Shown one piece after another: positions 58,316 to 64,000 of a DNA stretch of 64,000 nucleotides. Below the pieces are notes generated by a model that had not been told where the DNA came from, did not search any database, and was given only the letters and a program-made list of their open reading frames with translations. Made by a program: the position numbers and the translations under genes. The stretch spans positions 1 through 64,000 of the forward strand of contig ABHC01000018.1 of assembly GCA_000171835.1 (NCBI GenBank), given 5' to 3'. Every line of letters begins with the position of its first letter. The first letter of the stretch is position 1. Origin of the DNA: an alpha proteobacterium BAL199. GTDB lineage: Bacteria > Pseudomonadota > Alphaproteobacteria > Thalassobaculales > Thalassobaculaceae.

Positions 58316-58699
58316 TCAGGCGTTCCGGCTCAGACCCTTAGCAGCCAGCGCGGCGGTGTAGGCCGCCATGATTTTCTCGCCCTCCACCCCGAGCTTGTGC
58401 AGGTAGCGCCACGTGTAGATGCCCGACGAATGGCCGTCGTCGAAACCGATCCGCACCGCGTAGTTTCCCACCGGTTCGACCGAAACGATGGTGACGTTCG
58501 CCTTGCCGCCGACCAGGGTCTTGCCGGCGGCGCTGTGGCCCTGCACCTCGGCGGACGGGCTCTCGATCCGCAGCAGTTCGGCCGGAACCGTGACCGTCGG
58601 GCCGTCCTGGAACACCACGGTCAACGCGCGGCGATCCTTGGCCACCCGGAGTTCCGACGGCCAGAACGGTGTATCGAAACGCTCGTCACCCAGGCTCAC
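58316..58699 (-). CDS. DUF971 domain protein
   Basis: 127 residues. [21 protein letters not shown] then LPAELLRI-like [18 protein letters not shown], and the C-terminal [18 protein letters not shown] are the DUF971/gamma-butyrobetaine-hydroxylase N-terminal-like pattern. Small proteins of this family are often near iron-sulfur and ATPase genes; function unsettled. Overlaps the Trm112 gene by 4 bases. Confidence 0.9.
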   Translation of the reverse strand: MSLGDERFDTPFWPSELRVAKDRRALTVVFQDGPTVTVPAELLRIESPSAEVQGHSAAGKTLVGGKANVTIVSVEPVGNYAVRIGFDDGHSSGIYTWRYLHKLGVEGEKIMAAYTAALAAKGLSRNA

Positions 58700-58938
58700 G
58701 GTGCCACCTTGTCGGTTGCGTCCGGCTCGGCATCGAGCGAACGGGCTTCATCCACCAGCATGATCGGCACGCCATCGCGGATCGGAAACGCCAGACGCGC
58801 CGACTCGCTGATCAATTCACCGGCCTCGCGGTCGTAGGACAGCTGGCGCTTGGTGATCGGACACACCAGGATTTCCAGAAGCTTCGAGTCGACCACCGGG
58901 CCGCCCGCCGCCGCGCCGCCGGTCTCAGTGCCGGACAT
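58696..58938 (-). CDS. Trm112/YcaR family protein
   Basis: 80 residues from the ATG at 58938. Core [20 protein letters not shown], then [18 protein letters not shown], is the Trm112p-like fold, with only one of the zinc-ribbon cysteines kept. Probably a small activator of partner methyltransferases or enzymes. Overlaps the LON-domain gene by 14 bases and DUF971 by 4. Confidence 0.92.
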   Translation of the reverse strand: MSGTETGGAAAGGPVVDSKLLEILVCPITKRQLSYDREAGELISESARLAFPIRDGVPIMLVDEARSLDAEPDATDKVAP

Positions 58939-59590
58939 GATCGTCTCCCTGATCGCCACCCGCCGTTCCCATCTCGAACAGCGCCTGCAGCAGCTCGGCC
59001 CGGGCCGCCAGCGAGTCGGCTTCCAGAATCGCCTGCTTCTCGCTCGGCTTGAACGGACAGATCATCGCCAGCGACGTTACCAGCCGCTCATCCGGGGTCG
59101 ACTGAATCGAGTCCCAGTCCCCGGAGATGCCCTTGGCTTCGGCATAGCGGCGCAGCCGGTCCACCAGTTGCGCGCGGTCCAGCTTGATGGTCTCCGGCGC
59201 ATCAATATCGTTTCGGAACCGGTTCCAGTCCGCCACCACCCGCCGATAGCCGCGCATCGAGGCGACCTCCTCGGTAATGGCGAACCGGCAGACCCCGGTC
59301 AGCGAGATCAGGTAGCGGCCGTCATCGGTTTCGGCGAACTGGGTGATCCGCCCGGCGCAGCCGATTTCGTAGAGTTCCGGCACCTCGGCTCCCTCGTTGC
59401 CGTGGCGCGGCTGGATCATCCCGATCAGTCGGCCCGCACCGAGGGCGTCACGCGTCATGTTCAGATAGCGCGGCTCGAACACGTTCAGCGGCAGCTTGCC
59501 GTTCGGCAGCAGAAGCACCCCGGCCAGCGGAAACACCGGCAAGGTCACCGGCAGTTCGTCGAACCGGGTGCTGAACGCGCTGTCCGCCAT
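58925..59590 (-). CDS. LON peptidase substrate-binding domain protein
   Basis: 221 residues. PUA-like LON N-terminal domain: [44 protein letters not shown] and [26 protein letters not shown] in pieces. No Lon ATPase or protease domain follows. Function unknown. Fourth in a minus-strand set starting with the thioredoxin gene 12 bases upstream. Confidence 0.92.
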   Translation of the reverse strand: MADSAFSTRFDELPVTLPVFPLAGVLLLPNGKLPLNVFEPRYLNMTRDALGAGRLIGMIQPRHGNEGAEVPELYEIGCAGRITQFAETDDGRYLISLTGVCRFAITEEVASMRGYRRVVADWNRFRNDIDAPETIKLDRAQLVDRLRRYAEAKGISGDWDSIQSTPDERLVTSLAMICPFKPSEKQAILEADSLAARAELLQALFEMGTAGGDQGDDHVRH

Positions 59591-59602
59591 CCGAACCAGC
59601 CG

Positions 59603-60538
59603 TCAGGAGAACAGCACGGAGGCCAGCTTGCGCCGCGCCGCCACGGTCACCGGGTCGGTCGGGCCCAGTGCCTCGAAGTACTTCAGGAGCTGCTTGCGCG
59701 CCGCCTCATCCTGCCATTTCCGGTCGATGCGGATGCTGTCGAGCAACTGGTCGAGCGCGCCCTCGGTGTCGCCAGTGGCATACAGCGCCGACGCCAGGTC
59801 CAGCCGAGCCTGATGGTCCTTCGGGTTGGCCTCGACCCGGGCCTGGAACGCCGCCAGCTCGCCGGCCGCCTTCGCACCCTGCTCGGCCAGCTCAAGCTGG
59901 GTCGTCACCGCCTGCACGGCCTTGTCGGCCTTGAAGGCATCCGTGGCCTGGGCCAGCACCGCCTTGGCCTCGTCGAGACGGCCGTCGGCGATCAGGCATT
60001 TCAGGAAACCGGCGAACGCCGGCGCGTTCTCGGGGTCGTGGCCCATGACCTGCTGGTAAATCGCGCCGGCCGACTGATGGTCGCCCTGTTCGAGCAGCGT
60101 GTCCGCCTGCTCCAGCGCCTGCGCCACCGGGGAGTCGGAGGCCGCCCCACCGGTCAGCCGGTCGATCAGTTGCTGGATCTGGCTCTCCGGGACCGCGCCC
60201 TGGAAGCCGTCCACCGGCTGGCCGTCCTTGAAGGCGTAGACGGTCGGGATCGACTGGATGCGCAGCTGCTGCGAGATCTCCGGGCTTTCGTCCACGTTGA
60301 TCTTGACCAGCTTCACCGCGCCGCGCGCGTTGCGCACCACCCGCTCCAGCGTCGGAGTCAGCTGCTTGCACGGCCCGCACCACGGCGCCCAGAAATCCAC
60401 CAGCACCGGGGTGGTCATCGACGCATCGACCACGTCGGCCATGAAGGTTGCCGTGGTACCGTCCTTGATGACGTCCGCGCCCGCTCCAGCCCCGGCGGGG
60501 GCAGGGGTGGCGCCGTTCGGCATGATGAAGGATTCCAT
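59603..60538 (-). CDS. Thioredoxin-fold co-chaperone (CnoX/YbbN type)
   Basis: 311 residues. The thioredoxin domain (about 30-130) has the active site FWAPWCGPCKQLTPTLE, so unlike E. coli CnoX (SxxC) it keeps CGPC. The C-terminal half is four TPR-like repeats (QALEQADTLLEQGDHQSAGA, YQQVMGHDPENAPAFAGFL). The pair of domains is the YbbN/CnoX architecture, binding unfolded proteins for GroEL/DnaK. GAGG lies 10 bases upstream. Confidence 0.93.
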   Translation of the reverse strand: MESFIMPNGATPAPAGAGAGADVIKDGTTATFMADVVDASMTTPVLVDFWAPWCGPCKQLTPTLERVVRNARGAVKLVKINVDESPEISQQLRIQSIPTVYAFKDGQPVDGFQGAVPESQIQQLIDRLTGGAASDSPVAQALEQADTLLEQGDHQSAGAIYQQVMGHDPENAPAFAGFLKCLIADGRLDEAKAVLAQATDAFKADKAVQAVTTQLELAEQGAKAAGELAAFQARVEANPKDHQARLDLASALYATGDTEGALDQLLDSIRIDRKWQDEAARKQLLKYFEALGPTDPVTVAARRKLASVLFS

Positions 60539-60630
60539 TGGTTCCTACCTCGCTATCGGTGAGGGTAATGTAAAGCGGACCGGCGCGCAGACAAGCGGTC
60601 GGCGGGCAGCGGTCCAGGCCAGATGCGGCA

Positions 60631-61173
60631 TCAACCGCCGGACGCCGGATCGAGGTTCAGGACGCGCGGCGTGTGACCGCCGGCTTCCAGGAAACGGATC
60701 AGATCTTCAGGCGACACGGCGATTGTCGTGGTGTTGACCAGCGGGTGATAGTTCAGCGGCCGGTGCTCCAGCATCGCCTTGTCCAGAATCACCTCGACCG
60801 CGACCTCGGTGTCGTTGATCAGCGCGAACGGCGACACCGCGCCCGGCAGCACGCCGAGCACCCGCATCAGCCGGTCGGCGCTGCCGAACGACAGCCGCAC
60901 CCCGCCCAGCAGTTCGCCCAGCGCCTTCAGGTCGATCTGCCGGTCTTCCAGGCACACGACCAGCCACATCGCGCCCTTGCGGTCGCGCAGGAACAGGTTC
61001 TTGCAGTGCCCGCCCGGCAGGTCCCCGCGCAACGCCTTGGAGTCGTCGACCGTGAACAGCGGCGGATGGTCGTGGCGGACATAGCCCACGCCGAGCCCGT
61101 CCAGATGCGCCAGAAGGGTCTCGGGGCTGGTCGGCAGGTCGCCCGCGGAGGCGGCAGTTGCGGCATCGTTCAT
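60631..61173 (-). CDS. Prolyl-tRNA editing protein (ProX/YbaK family)
   Basis: 180 residues. YRHDHPPLFTVDDSKAL-like VRHDHPPLFTVDDSKALRGD, GGHCKNLFLRDRKGAMWLVV with the catalytic Lys, and LKALGELLGGVRLSFGSADRL are the free-standing INS-domain signature. Deacylates mischarged tRNA-Pro (alanyl or cysteinyl). Monocistronic, 230 bases from tRNA-Gly. Confidence 0.93.
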   Translation of the reverse strand: MNDAATAASAGDLPTSPETLLAHLDGLGVGYVRHDHPPLFTVDDSKALRGDLPGGHCKNLFLRDRKGAMWLVVCLEDRQIDLKALGELLGGVRLSFGSADRLMRVLGVLPGAVSPFALINDTEVAVEVILDKAMLEHRPLNYHPLVNTTTIAVSPEDLIRFLEAGGHTPRVLNLDPASGG

Positions 61174-61405
61174 CGGTTCGGTCTTCCCGGATCACACGTG
61201 GATCGCCGCCGCCGGTTGTAGCCAACGCCCGCCCGGAAGGAAAGGTTCGTCGCCCGCCGATCCGAAGCCGTTGTAAACATTCGCGAAACCAGCCAGCCGG
61301 CATCGAGTGTCGCGGGCTCGCGATTTTCGCACGAGACCGCTTGCATTCGGCAGACTCGCCGCTATTATCCGCCGCCTCGACGCTGCCTAACGGCGGCACT
61401 GGAGC

Positions 61406-61480
61406 GCGGGCGTAGCTCAGGGGTAGAGCACAACCTTGCCAAGGTTGGGGTCGTGAGTTCGAATCTCATCGCCCGCTCCA
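61406..61480 (+). tRNA. tRNA-Gly (anticodon GCC), CCA encoded
   Basis: The acceptor stem GCGGGCG (61406-61412) pairs with CGCCCGC (61470-61476), with discriminator T and encoded CCA (61478-61480). D-arm GCTCAGGGGTAGAGC, anticodon arm CAACC-TTGCCAA-GGTTG with GCC at 61438-61440, and T-arm GTGAG-TTCGAAT-CTCAT. Its 3' end is the attachment site for the adjacent integrase element. Confidence 0.96.
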
Positions 61481-61551
61481 ATTTCTCTTCAAAGCCGACT
61501 CTAAGCCATTCCGGCGCAAGCATTCTTGCTTCCCGGAGGCTCGGAGTGCGC
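61467..61551 (+). repeat. Left arm of an exact 85-bp inverted repeat, attachment-site side
   Basis: Begins with the last 14 bases of tRNA-Gly (CATCGCCCGCTCCA), runs through the tRNA-distal flank, and ends just after the integrase start codon, thus including its ribosome binding site. Its exact reverse complement is at 62706-62790, just beyond the integrase stop. Confidence 0.95.
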
Positions 61552-62700
61552 AACAAACTGTCGAACAAATCTCAGGCTCCATACGTCCTATGTCGGGACG
61601 GCGTGTACTACTTCGTCCGTAGGATTCCCGCAGACGTTCGAGCGCATCATGGTACCCACCGGCTGTACTTCAGCTTGCGGACCAAATCAGCTCGAACGGC
61701 GGAGAGAGCGGCCCGTTCTATCGCCCAACGCCTGGACGACTACTGGATGGGCGTTCGGCTCCAGAAGATGGATATCCCGCATTTGACCGTGGTGCCTGGG
61801 TGGGGCGATCAGCATCGGGACGCTCCGCTACTTTCGGAAGCCGTCGAGCTGTATGTGCGGCTGAAGGGCAGCAACAAAGGCAAGATTTTTCACCGATCCA
61901 CAATGCGGATGCTGGAGAACGTGACTGAGGTGCTAGGTGACAGACCGGTCAGCGCCTATGCCTCAGACGACGCTGGTAGGTTCAGGGACTGGCTGCTCAC
62001 CAAGGGGCTGACAACGGTCTCCGTGAAGCGCGTGTTCGCCATAACTCGCTCGGTCATCAATCTCGCGATTAGCGAGCATGGCTTGGACTGCGGCAATGCC
62101 TTTGCACGCGTCTTCATGCCGGAAGACGGCGAGCGTCGGAGACGCCAACCGATACCACTCCGAAACATTCTCGATCTTCAGGCTTCATGCAGAGAAATCG
62201 ACGATGATTTACGTTGGCTTCTTGCGCTCATAAGTGACACCGGATTGAGGCTTGCAGAAGCGGCAGGGCTCGCCACAGCCGACCTGCATGCTGATGCTGA
62301 AGTCCCCTATGTCGATGTCAGGCCGCACCCGTGGCGCCCACTGAAGACGGATAGCAGCACACGGACGATACCATTGGTCGGGGCGTCTCTATGGGCAGCC
62401 CAACGGATCGTCGAAGCCAGCACAGCGCCCTATGCCTTCCCGCGCTATGTGGATGGGGGCGACTGCAACGCTAATTCCGCAAGCGCAACGTTAAATAAGT
62501 GGTTGAAGGCGTACGTCCCGGATGGCTGCGTGGTGCACTCGTTCAGGCACAGCCTTAGGGACCGACTGCGTGCCGTGGAATGTCCGTCCGAGATCGTTGA
62601 TCAGATCGGCGGATGGGCGCGAGGGTCAGTTGGACAGGGGTACGGCAACGGCTTCCCTCTCGACGTTCAGCACCGTTGGATGCGAATGCTGGTCGCTTGA
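61546..62700 (+). CDS. Tyrosine-type site-specific integrase
   Basis: 384 residues from the GTG at 61546, which has GGAGG six bases upstream; longer starts fall inside the tRNA. The N-terminal domain (YVLCRDGVYYFVRRIPADVR) is the DUF6538-like/SAM-like arm found in tRNA-targeting integrases. The catalytic C-half has the first Arg in LISDTGLRLAEAAGL, HxxR in VHSFRHSLRDRL, a GWARGSVGQGY segment with the probable nucleophilic Tyr (VGQGYGNGF), and a short tail. Codon use and GC are lower than the core genes. Inserts at the tRNA-Gly 3' end. Confidence 0.93.
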   Translation: MRNKLSNKSQAPYVLCRDGVYYFVRRIPADVRAHHGTHRLYFSLRTKSARTAERAARSIAQRLDDYWMGVRLQKMDIPHLTVVPGWGDQHRDAPLLSEAVELYVRLKGSNKGKIFHRSTMRMLENVTEVLGDRPVSAYASDDAGRFRDWLLTKGLTTVSVKRVFAITRSVINLAISEHGLDCGNAFARVFMPEDGERRRRQPIPLRNILDLQASCREIDDDLRWLLALISDTGLRLAEAAGLATADLHADAEVPYVDVRPHPWRPLKTDSSTRTIPLVGASLWAAQRIVEASTAPYAFPRYVDGGDCNANSASATLNKWLKAYVPDGCVVHSFRHSLRDRLRAVECPSEIVDQIGGWARGSVGQGYGNGFPLDVQHRWMRMLVA

Positions 62701-62705
62701 CCTTG

Positions 62706-62790
62706 GCGCACTCCGAGCCTCCGGGAAGCAAGAATGCTTGCGCCGGAATGGCTTAGAGTCGGCTTTGAAGAGAAATTGGAGCGGGCGATG
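62706..62790 (-). repeat. Right arm of the 85-bp inverted repeat
   Basis: Exact reverse complement of 61467-61551, starting 6 bases after the integrase stop. It carries an inverted copy of the tRNA-Gly 3' end and of the integrase ribosome binding site and GTG. Integration normally leaves direct repeats, so the inverted order is unusual. Confidence 0.95.
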
Positions 62791-63556
62791 GTTGGTGGTG
62801 CCTGGCTCCTGCTCCAAGCCGTATGCCGGTGCAAGCGATTCCAATAGGTTACTTCTTTCGGGACTCCCGTCAACACGCTCCAGATGTTCTACAGTTTGAT
62901 GCGCAGTGCGCCTGTGCTCACCAACGCTCCCCTCAGTACCCCAAGCTAACCCTCTGCTGACCCTGGTTGGCTCAGGTGGGCTATCGTGGATGGGGTCAGG
63001 GGACGAAGCGCGGCAACATGCATCCAGTGGGCCGGGCGCATCCCCGAGTTGGGGGACAATCCCCTACTAGTATATAGAGCTATATGTCCCCTAACTCGTC
63101 TGGGTTGTGGAAACCTGTATCGCCTCAGGGTGCCATCTCACAAGCGTATGGCTACCTGCTTCACAGAACTGGATCCCCTTGTAAGCCCAGGTGATCAAGA
63201 AGCCTGGATGACTGCAGCAGGCTCCTGGTGTGTTCCTGGATCATGCATGCCCCTGCTAGGGGGGAGGCGGTCGCCAGGGCCCCCCTGGAGGATATGATAG
63301 ATCTGGTTACCGGCACTTACTCAGGATCATCGTCAACACATGCCCTGCTGTATCAAGGCTGAACCGGTTCTATCTGATGAGATCAGGTAGCCATAGCCTG
63401 ATAAAAGCTTGGAGCATCAGCCTGGGAAACAGATTGATGGTTGGATACGGCTGATCGATATTATTATTTATTAACAGTTGGTTAGGTTAACTCAGCAGCC
63501 CCTAGAGAGATCTATGTGAAGGTCCGTGCATGGCTTCACCAAAGTGCGGGATTTTT
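62791..63556. other. Gene-poor, hairpin-rich, lower-GC segment
   Basis: No convincing coding region; the best open frame (62986-63297) has odd composition and no ribosome binding site. GC is clearly below that of the core. Hairpins include GGGGA-3-TCCCC (63052-63064), AGCCTG-11-CAGGCT (63201-63223), CCCCT-3-AGGGG (63250-63262), CCAGGG-3-CCCTGG (63274-63288), palindrome GAACCGGTTC (63361-63370), CTGAT-3-ATCAG (63374-63386), ATCAGG-9-CCTGAT (63382-63402) and GTGAAG-12-CTTCAC (63516-63539). May be element DNA with structured RNA, or decayed phage/plasmid sequence. Confidence 0.6.
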
Positions 63557-64000
63557 GGCTCTTTTGAATTTCGAGTGGGCTATGCGGCCTGCGGGTTGAT
63601 CCGGGTGAAGTCGAGTTTTCCGGCGATGAGGAAGAGTACGGTGCGCATGGTGGCGAACCGGGTGTAGCCGCGGGCCTTGCGTTTGGCGGCCTGAAACAGG
63701 CCATTGAGCGCCTCGATGAAGCCGTTGGTCTGGCGGGTCTGGGTCCAGGCGACGATGCCGTCGAAGTGCCTACGGATCATCCTGGCGACGTCTTTCATCG
63801 GCTCGACCTTGGAACGCAGGACGTTGGTGCACCACTGCTTGAGCATGGCGGAGACGACGTTGATCTGCTTGCGCTCGAGGATGTCGCGCAAATTCTCACG
63901 GTAGAGCCAGGCGCGCGGCGTGCGTTTGGTGGCGACCTGAGCGATCAACGCGTCAAGGTCGGCCCGGCCCTCGTCAGTCAGCCGGTCGCGGTCTTTGAGC
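63557..64000 (-). mobile_element. ISL3-family insertion sequence, second copy, cut by window end
   Basis: The terminal repeat begins at 63557 (GGCTCTTTTGAATTTCGAG) and the sequence equals the reverse complement of 1062-1505 with no length difference over 444 bases. It is in inverted orientation relative to the first copy. The remainder lies beyond the window. Confidence 0.93.
63580..64000 (-). CDS. ISL3-family transposase, C-terminal part (continues past window)
   Basis: The frame is open from the window edge to TAG at 63580-63582 and encodes about 140 C-terminal residues identical to those of the transposase at 256-1482, including the catalytic Glu motif NGFIEALNGLF. Only the window edge truncates it; no mutation is visible. 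Confidence 0.92.
   Translation of the reverse strand, partial: LKDRDRLTDEGRADLDALIAQVATKRTPRAWLYRENLRDILERKQINVVSAMLKQWCTNVLRSKVEPMKDVARMIRRHFDGIVAWTQTRQTNGFIEALNGLFQAAKRKARGYTRFATMRTVLFLIAGKLDFTRINPQAA

Noticed and set aside
62815-62845. Stretch resembling the start of a group II intron domain V (AAGCCGTATGCCGGTG...)
   Set aside because: The matching second strand and the rest of the intron structure are not visible, and no reverse transcriptase or maturase is present.
62986-63297. 103-residue open frame in the hairpin-rich segment
   Set aside because: Composition (many Cys, Trp, Pro, Gly without pattern), no ribosome binding site and overlap with several hairpins make a gene unlikely.

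Overview
The window is high-GC DNA from an alphaproteobacterium, most likely of the Rhodospirillales type in the broad sense. The strongest clue is a ChvI/ChvG two-component pair next to hprK, rapZ, a mannose-type EIIA, HPr and enzyme I: the incomplete regulatory PTS with HPr kinase that is typical of this class. Single-gene-type core functions (sdhCDAB, pckA, pgk, ftsK, lolA, glnK-amtB, ubiquinone hydroxylase, a thioredoxin co-chaperone) show that this is chromosome. The genus cannot be named from the sequence alone.

Layout. 1-4755: an ISL3-family insertion sequence, a DUF3179 gene, then an IS1634-family insertion sequence. 4756-7906: Nudix hydrolase, a small proline-rich protein, a secreted sorbosone-dehydrogenase-like protein and a HugZ-like protein. 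8076-16433: chvI, chvG, an interposed 5TM-LYT hybrid kinase, hprK, rapZ, EIIA, HPr and ptsI, a block for carbon/envelope signalling. 16454-20591: GNAT, ZapE, SDR and SIMPL-like genes and a FkbM methyltransferase. 20682-24098: succinate dehydrogenase. 24335-28712: pentapeptide-repeat protein, an Hpt/pseudo-receiver protein, PEP carboxykinase and phosphoglycerate kinase.

28843-45456 is the most unusual part. A minus-strand run of eleven genes, nine of its ten junctions being 4-base start/stop overlaps, joins four glycosyltransferases, a histidine phosphatase, a polysaccharide-deacetylase-like protein and a small membrane protein to a peptide/oligosaccharide-type ABC importer. Divergent from it lies a very large ABC-exporter-like gene. 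Its ATPase domain is degenerate, carries repeated insert modules and is broken by one in-frame TGA. It is followed by a small cyclic-nucleotide-binding protein and a small SAM-methyltransferase-like protein. This looks like a little-described glycan synthesis/export/sensing system.

45466-51108: exonuclease III, a fumarylacetoacetase-family hydrolase, a TRAP transporter whose binding-protein gene has an in-frame TAG, and a glutamine-amidotransferase-like hydrolase. 51184-61173: lolA, ftsK, amtB, glnK with a probable sigma-54 promoter, ubiquinone hydroxylase, crcB, DUF971, Trm112, LON-domain protein, thioredoxin and a prolyl-tRNA editing protein.

61406-64000: a tRNA-Gly with an adjacent tyrosine integrase flanked by an exact 85-bp inverted repeat, then about 770 bp of lower-GC, hairpin-rich DNA with no convincing gene. 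The window ends inside a second ISL3 copy, inverted relative to the first.
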